A stretch of DNA of 64,000 bases from Candidatus Accumulibacter sp. ACC003 (GCF_907163085.1 NZ_CAJQTX010000005.1:1-64000); one strand, 5' to 3'. Positions 34,946-44,584 are shown, counted from the first letter of the stretch. Numbers and translations: made by a program. Notes: generated by a model from the letters alone, not told the origin.

Positions 34946-35063
34946 TGGTCAGCGACGGTGTCGCGCCGCCCGCGTGCAAGGCACGGGGCAGCGCGAGTGC
35001 GGCCGGACGCCGAGCGAGCCGAAGAACTCGACAAGCACTCGCGCGCAGCCGTCGGCCAGCGAC

Positions 35064-35618
35064 TTACAAGGCCTGATACTTGGCTGGATCGGACATTCTT
35101 TCGAGTACCTTGTCCAGTTCCTGTACGGTCAATTTCTCGTCGTAGATACCGGCGCTGACCTGGATGCCACTGGCAAACGCGATGTCAGCTGCCAGCGAAT
35201 AGGAAAGTTTCCTGGACAACGCTCCCGCACCCGGCTTCGACCACATGTACTCCACCCAACCGCCATGGGGTTCGGCACCGGCCTTGCACAGTTCCCGGAA
35301 GATGTACTTGCCGGTGTTGTCGGTAATCTGCATGATTGGCTTGCCGACCAGATCGGGCCTCATCGGGTGCGCCATCATCCGGTCCTGACGACAATCATAG
35401 ACAAATACATAACTGTCCTTCCACACCCAGCGGCCATCCTTGTTGTTGAACTCGGCGTAGCCGGACGATCCTTTCTGGTGCAGAAACTGGGCCGCAGCGC
35501 GCACCTTGCTGATCGCCTCGTCGGCCGCCGCCGCGCCGGCTTCTGCAGCCAACGCGGCATGGCCAAAACCAGCCGCAGCCAGAACCACCATCAAGCGAAT
35601 TGTTTTCCTCGCGTTCAT
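35064..35618 (-). CDS. Periplasmic single-Cache (sCache_2) domain protein
   Basis: 184 residues from the ATG at 35618, chosen because AGGAAGGAAG lies five bases upstream. Signal peptide at residues 1–24 (ends 'GHAALAAEA'). The rest is one Cache domain with the 'YVFVYDCRQDRMMAHPMRPDLVGK' core and 'GGWVEYMWSKPG', as in chemoreceptor sensors of small carboxylates, but with no transmembrane or signalling module, so it is a free periplasmic protein. It follows the acetate permease gene on the same strand after 83 bp, hinting at a shared role. Confidence 0.8.
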   Translation of the reverse strand: MNARKTIRLMVVLAAAGFGHAALAAEAGAAAADEAISKVRAAAQFLHQKGSSGYAEFNNKDGRWVWKDSYVFVYDCRQDRMMAHPMRPDLVGKPIMQITDNTGKYIFRELCKAGAEPHGGWVEYMWSKPGAGALSRKLSYSLAADIAFASGIQVSAGIYDEKLTVQELDKVLERMSDPAKYQAL

Positions 35619-35701
35619 AGATTCTTCCTTCCTCATCAGTACACTCCTATCCACGGCATCCGCTCTGGCCCTTGTCGGGCCAGGCGAAGTCACCGCGGCT
35701 T

Positions 35702-36265
35702 CTAGTTGATCCAGGGCTTGCCTACCGGAAGGATGTCCCGGCCAAAGACGTCAGCATAGATGATGTGGGCCATGATGTACCACGCCATCGCCGCCGTGGC
35801 CATCAGCTCGTAACCGGCAACGACGGTCAGCCCCGGATAGCCGAAGTGCGCCAGATCGAGCAGAATGAAGCCGATCAGGAGCAGCGTAAAGGTCAGTGCC
35901 AAGGCGCCGTGAATCCGCATTGAGCCGACCCACAGGATTGCCGTGAAAAGCGTCCAGGCCACAAGGAACCAGCCGATGTCGGTCTTGCTGGAGGTGTAAA
36001 TATCGTAGTGGTTGCCGATCAGAAGCAAGGTCAGCGCGATCCAGAAGCAACCGTAGGCGGTGAACGCGCAATAACCGAAATTGTTTCCTGTCTTCATTTC
36101 CTGCAGTCCGGCGATCATTTGCGCCAGCCCGCCAAAAATCAGTCCGAGCCAGATGACCGGCCCCAGCCCCATCCAGCCAACGTTGTGAAACTGCAAGATC
36201 ATTGTCGTCAAGCCAAAACCCGCCAGACCGACAACCGCTGGATTACCCAGCTTCTGCTCCGCCAT
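35702..36265 (-). CDS. Acetate uptake transporter (GPR1/FUN34/YaaH, SatP type)
   Basis: 187 residues, six hydrophobic segments, and the family signature 'NPAVVGLAGFGLTTMIL' near the N-terminus. SatP-type proteins carry acetate (and succinate) with protons across the inner membrane. The length fits the 188-residue E. coli SatP. In a polyphosphate-accumulating organism anaerobic acetate uptake is central; if the organism assignment is right, this is a candidate entry route. Downstream on the same strand is the Cache protein. Confidence 0.9.
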   Translation of the reverse strand: MAEQKLGNPAVVGLAGFGLTTMILQFHNVGWMGLGPVIWLGLIFGGLAQMIAGLQEMKTGNNFGYCAFTAYGCFWIALTLLLIGNHYDIYTSSKTDIGWFLVAWTLFTAILWVGSMRIHGALALTFTLLLIGFILLDLAHFGYPGLTVVAGYELMATAAMAWYIMAHIIYADVFGRDILPVGKPWIN

Positions 36266-36703
36266 ACAGTACCCCCACTATAAGAAAAATTTGAAGTGGT
36301 CGAGGACGCCCCCCGACCGCGACAGCCGCAGCCGTCTCATCGTCTGATGAGATTTTCAAGCCCGTCTATCGGGCGACTACTGCTGCGGAGGGCGATTATA
36401 CGTCGACCGCGCCGACAAGCTGGCACTCAAATCCACTCCAGCTTGCGGCGTCTGCTGACGCCTGGCGCAGCGTATTGCACGCGACGGCTGACCGCGGTGC
36501 TCGAATCGTTTCCGATGCGCGCTAATTTCCGCTCGATCGACCATCGCCAATCGCTTGCCGTTAAGATGGCGTTGGCGACTGACGAGTCAACGAAAATGCC
36601 GGGACCGTCGGCCCCCTCTGGGCCTTGACGTAGCGACGCGCAGCAGCCATTCGGCTTGCAATCGCCAAGCTCCCGTCAAGCACCGGGCACAAGGAGAAAA
36701 ATC
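36266..36703. other. Intergenic region between divergent genes
   Basis: 438 bp between satP (minus) and the DUF302 gene (plus). No protein-like frame or RNA gene was recognised. It should contain both promoters; no consensus pair stood out. Confidence 0.4.
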
Positions 36704-37204
36704 ATGATCGAACTGTTGAAGAACACCGCGCCGCAGCGCTTTGCTGCACTGATCATCCTGAGCGTGCTGCTCACCACCACACGCCTGGCGTACGCCAGCG
36801 ATCCCGAGCCCTATCCGGGGACCGTCAGGATCAGTTCGCCGCACGCCTTTGCAGATACCGTCGCGCGTCTGGAGAAGGCCACCGACAAGAACAAAATGGG
36901 GCTGGTTGCCAAGGCCAGCGCCAGTGCCGGGGCGGCTGCCCGCGGCGTCAGGATCGCCGGCAATACGGTGCTGATGATCTTCCGCAACGACTACGCGGTG
37001 CGCATGCTGGCAGCCAGCGTTGCCGCCGGTATCGAAGCGCCTATCCGGGTGTACGTCAGCGAGGGCAGTGACGGCACGGTAACGATTACCTACCGGACGC
37101 CGTCGTCGATTTTCGCGCCTTACCGAAGTGCCGAACTCGACGTGCTGGCCCGCGAACTCGATCCGGTCTTCGCGGCGATCGTCGGTGATGCGCTTGCCAA
37201 ATAA
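36704..37204 (+). CDS. Exported DUF302 domain protein
   Basis: 166 residues from the ATG at 36704, with AAGGAG seven bases upstream. Signal peptide at about residues 1–31 ('...VLLTTTRLAYAS'). The DUF302 fold follows: 'SSPHAFADTVARLEKATDKN', 'GLVAKASASAGAAARGVRI', 'VLMIFRNDYAVRMLAASVAA' and 'PIRVYVSEGSDGTVTITYRT'. The family is small, widespread and of unknown biochemical role. It lies 21 bp before the next gene on the same strand. Confidence 0.85.
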   Translation: MIELLKNTAPQRFAALIILSVLLTTTRLAYASDPEPYPGTVRISSPHAFADTVARLEKATDKNKMGLVAKASASAGAAARGVRIAGNTVLMIFRNDYAVRMLAASVAAGIEAPIRVYVSEGSDGTVTITYRTPSSIFAPYRSAELDVLARELDPVFAAIVGDALAK

Positions 37205-37225
37205 GCATCCAGAAGGCCAGCGCCG

Positions 37226-37966
37226 ATGGCGGCAGCCGCGCCTCACCCCAACCGTCGTGCCGAGATGAAGCTTGCCAGCGTGAGCGCCGAACGCCGCGCC
37301 GACATGTTGGCGGCCGGCTACGAAGTCCGCGAGTGTTACCGTGTCCTCGAAAAAGCCGGCATCAATCTCGTTGGCGAGATTCTGCGTGGTCAGAACGAGT
37401 TCATCGAATTCGAACACTATCCGCGGGACGACGTCTTCGACAACGCAAGCGGTGGGCAGTATTACTACCACGCGCATCGCGAAGCGGCACTCGAACATGG
37501 CCATTTCCACACTTTCCTTCGTGCCGTTGGCATGCCGCCTGGCTGCCAGCCGATCGACTACCCGCAGGCCACCGACGTCTGGCCGACGGGCGATGCAGCG
37601 ATCTCGCATCTGGTCGCCATCTCGATGGACAGCTACGGTTACCCGATCGCGCTGTTCTGCACCAATCGTTGGGTAAGCGCCGAAGCCTGGTATCCGGCGG
37701 CGCAGGTGATCGCGATGCTCGACGGCTTCGTCATTGACCACGCCTTTCCGAACTGGGCGGTCAATCGCTGGATCAGCGCCATGCTGCGGCTTTATCGTCC
37801 GCAGATCGAGTCCTTGATTCGCCAGCGCGACGCGGTGATCGCCGACTGGCAGGCCAGGTCGCCGGACGCGGACGTCTTTGAGGACCGGCGCCTCGAAATC
37901 ACGAGCCATCTACCGATTGACGTCGAAGCGCTGATTCAACAGCTTGAAGAACGACGCACGCCGTAA
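37226..37966 (+). CDS. Conserved protein of unknown function
   Basis: 246 residues, soluble, no signal peptide. Notable is a His/Tyr-rich block 'GGQYYYHAHREAALEHGHFH' at about residues 76–95, which could bind metal, and a Trp-rich C-terminal half ('WPTGDAAISHLVAISMDSYG', 'NRWVSAEAWYPAAQVIAML'). I do not recognise the family with certainty. It follows the DUF302 gene by 21 bp and precedes the CWC-domain gene by 43 bp, so the three may share a transcript. Confidence 0.6.
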   Translation: MAAAAPHPNRRAEMKLASVSAERRADMLAAGYEVRECYRVLEKAGINLVGEILRGQNEFIEFEHYPRDDVFDNASGGQYYYHAHREAALEHGHFHTFLRAVGMPPGCQPIDYPQATDVWPTGDAAISHLVAISMDSYGYPIALFCTNRWVSAEAWYPAAQVIAMLDGFVIDHAFPNWAVNRWISAMLRLYRPQIESLIRQRDAVIADWQARSPDADVFEDRRLEITSHLPIDVEALIQQLEERRTP

Positions 37967-38009
37967 ACCCTGTCGGCCCGCGGGCCGGGAAAGAGAACCG
38001 GGAAAGCCA

Positions 38010-38234
38010 ATGCCTGAAAACAAGGACAAAGCGCCAGGCAGTGTCTGCGCCAGCTGCGGTGCGAGCTTCGTGTGCGGCGTCGTCGCCGGACTGGCGAGCT
38101 GTTGGTGCATGGAAAAGGCGCCGACGGCGATCGAGCCGACGGCCGGTGGCAGCTGTTACTGCCCGAACTGCCTGGCAGAACGAAGCAGCCGGACTAGCGC
38201 CGCGGCGACTGGCGAGCCCTCTCCGGCAGCATGA
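38010..38234 (+). CDS. Small cysteine-rich CWC-family protein
   Basis: 74 residues from the ATG at 38010. Cysteines are arranged as 'CASCGASFVCG', then 'ASCWC', then 'CYCPNCL', the pattern of the cysteine-rich CWC family, probably binding one zinc. The function of the family is not known. The last 40 bases overlap the end of nudB on the opposite strand. Confidence 0.75.
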   Translation: MPENKDKAPGSVCASCGASFVCGVVAGLASCWCMEKAPTAIEPTAGGSCYCPNCLAERSSRTSAAATGEPSPAA

Positions 38235-38652
38235 GCAGTGCGTCGCGGTTGCTCCACGAGAAACACTTGGCCGCGGCCTCACGCCAGGGCAGCCAGCAAT
38301 AGCCCAGATGCTCGGCGCGCGCGACGGTCACCGGCTGCACCGCCGGCAGCTGCAGCGAGAAGACGTGCTCGCTGTTGTACAACACGCCTGGCGCGTAGCG
38401 GTGGCGCCATTCGGCAAAGATCTCGTAGCGATTGCTGACTTGCCAGTCGCACAGATCGTCTGCGGCGGCGGCAATTCCGGTCTCCTCGGCAAGCTCGCGA
38501 AGCGCCGTTTCGAGCAGGCTCTCGCCGGCTTCCTGGCTGCCGGTTACCGACTGCCAGTAGCCGGCGTGCGCGGCGCGCTCGAGCAGCAGCACCAGCAGCT
38601 CGGGCGTGTGAATGACGACCAGTACCGAGACCGGCCGCTTGTACTCGCTCAT
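38194..38652 (-). CDS. nudB: Dihydroneopterin triphosphate diphosphatase (Nudix)
   Basis: 152 residues from the ATG at 38652. The Nudix box is complete (G-x5-E-x7-REL-x-EE-x-G: 'GSQEAGESLLETALRELAEETGI' pattern at about residues 37–59). The N-terminal 'KRPVSVLVVIHTPELLVLLLER' and placement in the aspS operon identify NudB, which removes pyrophosphate from dihydroneopterin triphosphate in folate synthesis. The start overlaps the barstar stop by ATGA. Last gene of the operon. Confidence 0.92.
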   Translation of the reverse strand: MSEYKRPVSVLVVIHTPELLVLLLERAAHAGYWQSVTGSQEAGESLLETALRELAEETGIAAAADDLCDWQVSNRYEIFAEWRHRYAPGVLYNSEHVFSLQLPAVQPVTVARAEHLGYCWLPWREAAAKCFSWSNRDALLMLPERARQSPRR

Positions 38653-39098
38653 GCCAGCGTCGGCAGAGTCGCCAGCCCGTCCGCACGCAGGTCGTAGAAA
38701 ATCCACAGCGGCACGTGCGCCACCCGCCAGTCGTCGATCGCCGCGGCAAACACTTCATTGAGCGTCCGCAAGGCGGCGGGGTTTTCGGCGGCCAGCGTCT
38801 CGGCTCGCGACAGCATCAACACGTAGCCGGGCGCTTCGCACCACGACAAATCGCTCAGGCAATCCTTGAGGGCATCGTAATTGTTGCCGTACCACCCCGG
38901 GAAGCCGAGTTCGCGGCCCAGTTGCTGGAGAACAGCGTCAATCCGCTCGACATCGCCGAGACTGATCTCGAAAACGGCAAACGCCGCGGCGACTGCCGCC
39001 GCCTTCAGCGCGGCCTGGCCGCTGAGCGGAAGATGGTAGATGCCGGCTTGTCGTGAATCCTCGAGCAGGCCTTGCAGCGTCTGATGACTGATGGTCAT
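38649..39098 (-). CDS. Barstar-family RNase inhibitor
   Basis: 149 residues from the ATG at 39098 (an upstream TTG/GTG-type start at 39125 is possible). The barstar core is clear: 'FPGWYGNNYDALKDCLSDLS', including the Tyr/Trp/Asp-rich loop that plugs barnase-type active sites. It directly follows a secreted RNase gene and should protect the cytoplasm from it before export. It overlaps nudB by four bases. Confidence 0.92.
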   Translation of the reverse strand: MTISHQTLQGLLEDSRQAGIYHLPLSGQAALKAAAVAAAFAVFEISLGDVERIDAVLQQLGRELGFPGWYGNNYDALKDCLSDLSWCEAPGYVLMLSRAETLAAENPAALRTLNEVFAAAIDDWRVAHVPLWIFYDLRADGLATLPTLA

Positions 39099-39125
39099 GG
39101 GATAGGCGTTCGTAAGGATGCGCAA

Positions 39126-39527
39126 CTATTCACGGATGCGGCGGAAGCGGCGGTAGTGGTCGTCGGTATAGTAATACTCGCCAGAGCGGGTAACGTCGCC
39201 GCTACTGCCCTGGCCGGCGACGATGCGCCGGGCGCCGCGGTCACGGCTACCCGGAGTCGGCACCGTGTACTCCAGGTAGTAGCCGCGCGCGCGCTCCGGC
39301 AGGCGTCTCTCGAAATTGCCGAAAACGCTGCCGTCCTTGCGTGGGTACGGAAACGGCCCGCCCTGCTGGATCAGCCGCAGGACACGCAGGGCCTCGGCCG
39401 GCAACTCGGCCAGGGTGATACTTTCGGGGTCCGGCGTCGCGCGCGCCTGCGCCGTGAGGACCTGGCCGAGCAGTCCGAGCAGCGCCGCCAGCAGCAGCAG
39501 CCGGAGGACGGCGGCGATGCGCGACAT
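39126..39527 (-). CDS. Secreted guanyl-specific ribonuclease (barnase/RNase Sa type)
   Basis: 133 residues. A signal peptide (about residues 1–28, ending 'TAQARA') precedes a microbial RNase domain of about 100 residues: 'ITLAELPAEALRVLRLIQQG', 'GPFPYPRKDGSVFGNFE' (catalytic Glu region), 'GYYLEYTVPTPGSRDRGARR' and 'YYYTDDHYRRFRRI' with the catalytic His. It cleaves RNA after guanine outside the cytoplasm. It starts seven bases after the aspS stop, with its inhibitor next. Confidence 0.92.
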   Translation of the reverse strand: MSRIAAVLRLLLLAALLGLLGQVLTAQARATPDPESITLAELPAEALRVLRLIQQGGPFPYPRKDGSVFGNFERRLPERARGYYLEYTVPTPGSRDRGARRIVAGQGSSGDVTRSGEYYYTDDHYRRFRRIRE

Positions 39528-39533
39528 CGCCGA

Positions 39534-41336
39534 TCAGCTCTTGCCGACTTCGACCTGCGTTTCGACTTTCTGACGCAGGCGGATGTGCAGCTCCCGCAGT
39601 TGCTTGTCGTCGACGCTGTTCGGCGCATCGGTGAGCAGACACTGCGCGCGCTGCGTCTTCGGAAAAGCGATCACGTCGCGAATCGACTCGGCGCCGGCCA
39701 TCATCGTGACGATGCGATCGAGGCCAAACGCCAGGCCGCCGTGTGGCGGTGCGCCGTACTTCAGCGCGTCGAGCAGAAAGCCGAACTTGAGCTGCGCCTC
39801 TTCTTCGCCAATCCCCAGCACCTTGAAAACCTGCTCCTGAACCTCGGAGCGGTGTATCCGCACCGAGCCACCGCCCAGTTCGGAACCGTTCAGCGCCAGA
39901 TCGTAGGCCTTGGCCAGGCAGGCGCCCGGGTCGCTCTGGAGAAGCTCGAGATGGTCGTCCTTGGGGCTGGTAAACGGGTGGTGACACGCCGTCCACCGCT
40001 GCTCGCCGTCGTCGTAATCGAACATTGGGAAATCGACCACCCACACCGGCTCCCAGGCGTGGCCGTTCAGGAAGCCCTTTTCGTGACCGATCTTGACGCG
40101 CAACGCACCCAGCGCGTCGTTCACGACCTTGCGTTTGTCGGCGCCGAAGAAGATCAGGTCGCCCGACTCGGCGCCGGTGCGCTCGACGATGGCCTGCAGC
40201 GCGGTCGCGTGCAGATTCTTGACGATCGGTGATTGCAGGCCGCTCTCGTTGGGCTGCGTGACGTCGTTGACCTTGATGTAGGCCAGTCCGCGGGCGCCGT
40301 AGATACCGACAAACTGCGTGTAGGCGTCGATTTCGCCACGCGTCAGACTGGCTCCGCCGGGAACGCGCAAAGCGGCAATGCGGCCGCCTTCGCTATTGGC
40401 CACGCCGGCGAAGACCTTGAACGAGACGTCCTTCAACACGTCGGCGACTTCGACGAGCTCGAGCGTGACGCGCAGATCGGGCTTGTCCGAGCCGTAGCGG
40501 TCCATCGCTTCGCCATAGCCAATGCGCGGGAATGGATTGGGCAGCTCGGCGGCGATCACCTCCCGGAAGACCGCCCGGATCAACTCTTCCATCAGCTGGA
40601 TGATCTCGGTCTCGCGCATGAACGAGGTTTCGATATCGACCTGCGTAAACTCCGGCTGCCGGTCGGCGCGCAAGTCCTCGTCGCGGAAGCACTTGACGAT
40701 CTGATAGTAGCGGTCGAAGCCGGCGACCATCAACAATTGCTTGAACAGCTGCGGGGACTGCGGCAGCGCGAAGAACTGCCCGGGATGGACGCGCGACGGC
40801 ACCAGATAGTCGCGCGCGCCCTCCGGCGTGCTCTTGGTGAGCATCGGCGTTTCGATGTCCATGAAGCCGGCATCGTCGAGGAAGCGCCGGAAGGCGCGCG
40901 CCGTCTGGTAACGAAGTTGCATGTTCTTCTGCATCTGCGGGCGACGCAGGTCGATGACGCGGTGCAGCAGGCGGATGCTTTCGGAGAGGTTCTCTTCGTC
41001 AAGCTGAAAGGGCGGCGTCACCGAGGCGTTGAGGACTTCCATTTCGTGACAAAGGATCTCGACCTCGCCGCTGGCGAGGTTGGCGTTGACCGTGCCGGCC
41101 GGGCGGGCACGGACCTTGCCCGTGATCCGCAGGCAGAATTCGTTACGCACCGACTCGGCGGTTTCGAACATCTCCGCACGATCGGGATCGCAGACGATCT
41201 GCGCCAGCCCCTCGCGATCACGCAGGTCGACGAAAATCACGCCGCCGTGATCGCGACGCCGGTGCGCCCAGCCACAGAGCTTGACCTCCTGGCCGATCAG
41301 CTGTGAATTGACTTGTCCGCAATAATGAGTGCGCAT
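39534..41336 (-). CDS. aspS: Aspartyl-tRNA synthetase
   Basis: 600 residues, the bacterial length with a GAD insertion domain. Domain order: OB-fold anticodon-binding ('[20 protein letters not shown]'), class II core with '[20 protein letters not shown]' (motif 2) and '[20 protein letters not shown]' (motif 3). Charges tRNA(Asp), and possibly tRNA(Asn), since many betaproteobacteria use the indirect Asn route; this cannot be settled here. It lies in the fmdB–DUF502–aspS order usual for the group. Confidence 0.97.
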   Translation of the reverse strand: MRTHYCGQVNSQLIGQEVKLCGWAHRRRDHGGVIFVDLRDREGLAQIVCDPDRAEMFETAESVRNEFCLRITGKVRARPAGTVNANLASGEVEILCHEMEVLNASVTPPFQLDEENLSESIRLLHRVIDLRRPQMQKNMQLRYQTARAFRRFLDDAGFMDIETPMLTKSTPEGARDYLVPSRVHPGQFFALPQSPQLFKQLLMVAGFDRYYQIVKCFRDEDLRADRQPEFTQVDIETSFMRETEIIQLMEELIRAVFREVIAAELPNPFPRIGYGEAMDRYGSDKPDLRVTLELVEVADVLKDVSFKVFAGVANSEGGRIAALRVPGGASLTRGEIDAYTQFVGIYGARGLAYIKVNDVTQPNESGLQSPIVKNLHATALQAIVERTGAESGDLIFFGADKRKVVNDALGALRVKIGHEKGFLNGHAWEPVWVVDFPMFDYDDGEQRWTACHHPFTSPKDDHLELLQSDPGACLAKAYDLALNGSELGGGSVRIHRSEVQEQVFKVLGIGEEEAQLKFGFLLDALKYGAPPHGGLAFGLDRIVTMMAGAESIRDVIAFPKTQRAQCLLTDAPNSVDDKQLRELHIRLRQKVETQVEVGKS

Positions 41337-41356
41337 GGCTTTCCCGCTTACTTGTA

Positions 41357-41989
41357 TCAGGTTGTGGTGGTAGTCTGGACGGCGGCGACTGGCCGTGCTT
41401 TGCGCGGTGGCGCGACAACGCCCATCGAGATCACGTACTTGAGCGCGGTATCGACGCTCATCTCGAGCTCGATGACGTCCGCTCTCGGAAGCATCAGAAA
41501 GAAACCCGAAGTCGGGTTCGGCGTCGTCGGCACGTAGACGCTGACGTAGTCGCCGTCGAGATGCTGCAGCACGTCACCGCCCGGTTTGCCGGTGAGGAAG
41601 GCAATCGTCCACACCCCGCGGCGCGGGTATTCGATCAGCAGCGCCTTGCGAAAAGCGTTGCCCGACGACGAGAAAAGAGTGTCGGAAACCTGCTTGACAC
41701 TGTTGTAGATCGAATTGACGACCGGAATGCGCGCCAGCAGCAGCTCCCACCACGAAACCAGTCGCTGGCCGATGAAATTCGCCGCGAGCAAGCCGGTGAC
41801 CATGATGATCAGCAGCGTCAGGATCGCGCCAACACCCGGGATGTCGAAGCCGATGATCGTCCGCGGGTGGATTGCTGCCGGCAGCAGTTGCAGCGACTGA
41901 TCCATGGTGCCGACAATCAGCACCAGCACCCAGGCGGTAATCGCCAACGGCACCCAGATCAGCAGCCCGGTAATAAAATAGCGCTTCAT
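41357..41989 (-). CDS. DUF502 membrane protein
   Basis: 210 residues from the ATG at 41989, which overlaps the fmdB stop by four bases. Two TM segments near the N-terminus ('[20 protein letters not shown]' and '[20 protein letters not shown]') and the family sequence '[20 protein letters not shown]' define DUF502. It has no known function but is almost always near aspS in betaproteobacteria. The C-terminal tail is low complexity (Thr-rich). Confidence 0.9.
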   Translation of the reverse strand: MKRYFITGLLIWVPLAITAWVLVLIVGTMDQSLQLLPAAIHPRTIIGFDIPGVGAILTLLIIMVTGLLAANFIGQRLVSWWELLLARIPVVNSIYNSVKQVSDTLFSSSGNAFRKALLIEYPRRGVWTIAFLTGKPGGDVLQHLDGDYVSVYVPTTPNPTSGFFLMLPRADVIELEMSVDTALKYVISMGVVAPPRKARPVAAVQTTTTT

Positions 41990-42366
41990 CCCTTGTCGGT
42001 GCCAACACCGGTCTTGGCGGTGGAGCTGCCGGCCGAGGCTGTCGTTGAGCTTGCGGTGTCCGCTTTCGGGGCAGCGGCGGTGGCCGTGGTCGCGGTATCG
42101 GCGGTGCTGCTGGCGGCGGCTGGCGCCTTCTCGGAGCTCTCGGAATTCTCGGGCTTGCCGACCGCTGTCGTTGGCGCCTTGTTGCCGCCCTTGAAGTCGG
42201 TCACGTACCAACCGGTTCCCTTCAACTGGAAGCCCGCTGCCGTCACCTGCTTGCGATACGTCGCCTGCCCACACTGCGGACACACGCTCAATGTCGGATC
42301 GCTGAGTTTTTGCAGATGGTCTTTCGCGAAAGCACACGAAGCGCAACGATAGGCGTAAATCGGCAT
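41986..42366 (-). CDS. FmdB-family zinc-ribbon protein
   Basis: 126 residues. The first 70 form the FmdB zinc ribbon with two CxxC pairs ('YRCASCAFAKDHLQ', 'SVCPQCGQATYRKQ') and 'GTGWYVTDFK'. The rest is a low-complexity Ala/Thr/Ser tail that varies between species. Named after a putative regulator in Methylophilus; the real role is unknown. First gene of the aspS operon. Confidence 0.9.
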   Translation of the reverse strand: MPIYAYRCASCAFAKDHLQKLSDPTLSVCPQCGQATYRKQVTAAGFQLKGTGWYVTDFKGGNKAPTTAVGKPENSESSEKAPAAASSTADTATTATAAAPKADTASSTTASAGSSTAKTGVGTDKG

Positions 42367-42472
42367 GACTAACCCTCAGAAAGCGCTGGAAAAGGGTGGA
42401 TTATACGCGAAGCCGCCGATGGTTCACCCGCGCACGCCCGACCGCCAGGACTGTCCCTGGCGCCGCAGCCGT

Positions 42473-43333
42473 CTACAGCAGGCCGACGTAGGCGCGCGTC
42501 AGCGCCCTCCCCCAGAACAGCGCCAGCAAGCCCGCCGCGGCCAGGTAAGGGCCGAAAGGGATCGGCACGCTGCGCCCACGTTTGGCGCCGACGATCAGCG
42601 CGATGCCGACCACTGCGCCAAGCAGGGACGAGAGCAGGATGGTCAGCGGCAACATCTGCCAGCCGAGCCAGGCGCCGAGCGCGGCGAGCAATTTGAAGTC
42701 GCCATAACCCATGCCTTCCTTGCCAGTGGTCAACTTGAATGCCCAGTAGACCGACCACAACGAGAGATAGCCACCCACCGCCCCGAGCACCGCCGACGGC
42801 AAGTCGGTAAAGGTCGCGAACAGATTGAACAGTAGGCCGGCCCACAGCAACGGCAGGGTAATCGAGTCGGGCAGCAGCTGGCTGTCAAAGTCGATGAAGG
42901 TCAGCGCAATCAGACACCAGATCAGCAACATGGCGCCAAACGCTGCCCAGCCATAGCCGAAGTGAAACGCGGCGAACGCCGACAGCAGGGCGCTGCTCGC
43001 CTCGACCAGCGGGTAGCGCGGCGAGATCGGTGCCGCGCAGGCCGAACAGCGGCCGCGCAGGAACAGCCAGCTGAGTACCGGAATATTCTCGATCGCGGTG
43101 ATCGCGTGCCCGCACGCCGGGCATCGCGAGCGCGGCCGGGCCAGCGACAGCGGTTCATTGACCGGCGGCGGCTCGCCGCACAGTTCGGCGCAATGGACGC
43201 GCCAGTCGCGATCCATCATCGTCGGCAGGCGATGGATGACGACATTGAGAAAGCTGCCGACCAGCAGCCCAAGCAGACCAAAGAGCAGCGGCCACAGCGT
43301 CGGCGCCAGTTCGCCAGGAAGCACGTCCGGCAT
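42473..43333 (-). CDS. pilD: Type IV prepilin peptidase/N-methylase
   Basis: 286 residues, about eight TMs. The cytoplasmic loop has the four-Cys zinc site ('RCPACGHAIT' ... 'GRCSACAAPISPRYPLVE'). The aspartic protease residues are in 'FIDFDSQLLPD' and the GxGD motif 'GMGYGDFKLLAALGAWLG'. It removes leader peptides from prepilins and methylates the new N-terminus. It begins where pilC ends, completing pilB–pilC–pilD. Confidence 0.95.
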   Translation of the reverse strand: MPDVLPGELAPTLWPLLFGLLGLLVGSFLNVVIHRLPTMMDRDWRVHCAELCGEPPPVNEPLSLARPRSRCPACGHAITAIENIPVLSWLFLRGRCSACAAPISPRYPLVEASSALLSAFAAFHFGYGWAAFGAMLLIWCLIALTFIDFDSQLLPDSITLPLLWAGLLFNLFATFTDLPSAVLGAVGGYLSLWSVYWAFKLTTGKEGMGYGDFKLLAALGAWLGWQMLPLTILLSSLLGAVVGIALIVGAKRGRSVPIPFGPYLAAAGLLALFWGRALTRAYVGLL

Positions 43334-44571
43334 TAGCCGACGACGGCGCCCAGCTTGAAGATTGGCAGGTACATGGCAATCACCATGCCGCCGATCAGCA
43401 CCCCGAGGACGACCATGATGATCGGCTCCATCAGACTCGACAAAGCCTCGACGGCGTCGTCGACCTCGGCCTCGAAGAAGTCGGCAACCTTGCCAAGCAT
43501 CGCGTCCAGGGCGCCGGATTCCTCGCCGATGGCGACCATCTGATTGACCATGTTCGGAAATAGTTCGCTGCTCTGCATCGCCGAGGTGAGGCTGGTGCCG
43601 GTACTGACCTCACTCTGGATCTGCCGCGTCCCGGCCTTGTATACATAGTTGCCGGCCGCGCCGCCGACCGACTCGAGCGACTCGACCAGCGGCACGCCGG
43701 CCGCAAACATGGTCGCCAGAGTGCGTGTCCAGCGTGCGATCACCGACTTGCGGATGATGTCGCCAAAGACCGGCAGGCGGAGGAACAACCGGTCGAAGAC
43801 GATCTGCATCTTTTCCGATCGCTTCCAGGTATAGAAGAAGCCGTAGATCGATAGCCCGATGCCACCAAAAATCGCCCACCAGTACTCGATGAAAAAGTCC
43901 GAGATGGCGATGACGACCAGCGTCGGAGTCGGCAGGTCGGCGCCGAAGCTCTTGAAAACTTCCTTGAAAGCCGGGATCACGAAGATCATGATCACCGCCG
44001 TAATGATGAAAGCGACGACGATGATCGCCACCGGGTAAAACAGCGCCGCCTTGATCTTCGACTTGATGGCGATCATCTTCTCTTTGTAGTTGGCCAGGCG
44101 GTCGAGGAGCGTCTCGAGAATACCGGCCTGTTCGCCGGCGGAGACCAGATTGCAGTACAGCTGGTCGAAATGCAGCGGGTACTTCCGGAATGCCTGCGAC
44201 AAGGAACTGCCGGTTTCGACGTCGGCCTTGATGTCGAGAAGGAGTTTGCCCACCGATGGGTTGTCGTGCCCCCGCCCGACAATTTCAAAGGTCTGCAACA
44301 AGGGTACGCCGGCTTTCATCATCGTCGCCAACTGCCGGGTGAACAGCGTGATGTCCTTCTCGGTGATCTGTCGCCCGCCCTTGAAGCGCTGCTTCTTGAC
44401 CTTGCTGACGACAATCCCCTGGCGCCGCAGAGTGGCCCGGACGACGGTATCGCTGTGCGCCCGCTGCTCGCCGCGAACGATCTTGCCCGCCTTGTTTTTC
44501 CCTTCCCAGAGGAAAGTGAACTCCTTGACTTCTGGCGCGGCTCTTCTGGTGGTTTTCGCTGCGGTCGCCAT
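43333..44571 (-). CDS. pilC: Type IV pilus inner-membrane platform protein
   Basis: 412 residues from the ATG at 44571, with GGGGAAG just upstream. Two T2SSF domains ('FTRQLATMMKAGVPLLQTFE' and 'WTRTLATMFAAGVPLVESLE') with three TM segments. It couples the PilB/PilT motors to pilus growth. The C-terminus 'PIIMVVLGVLIGGMVIAMYL' is typical. The gap to pilB is 13 bp. Confidence 0.95.
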   Translation of the reverse strand: MATAAKTTRRAAPEVKEFTFLWEGKNKAGKIVRGEQRAHSDTVVRATLRRQGIVVSKVKKQRFKGGRQITEKDITLFTRQLATMMKAGVPLLQTFEIVGRGHDNPSVGKLLLDIKADVETGSSLSQAFRKYPLHFDQLYCNLVSAGEQAGILETLLDRLANYKEKMIAIKSKIKAALFYPVAIIVVAFIITAVIMIFVIPAFKEVFKSFGADLPTPTLVVIAISDFFIEYWWAIFGGIGLSIYGFFYTWKRSEKMQIVFDRLFLRLPVFGDIIRKSVIARWTRTLATMFAAGVPLVESLESVGGAAGNYVYKAGTRQIQSEVSTGTSLTSAMQSSELFPNMVNQMVAIGEESGALDAMLGKVADFFEAEVDDAVEALSSLMEPIIMVVLGVLIGGMVIAMYLPIFKLGAVVG

Positions 44572-44584
44572 TCTTCCCCCGTCT

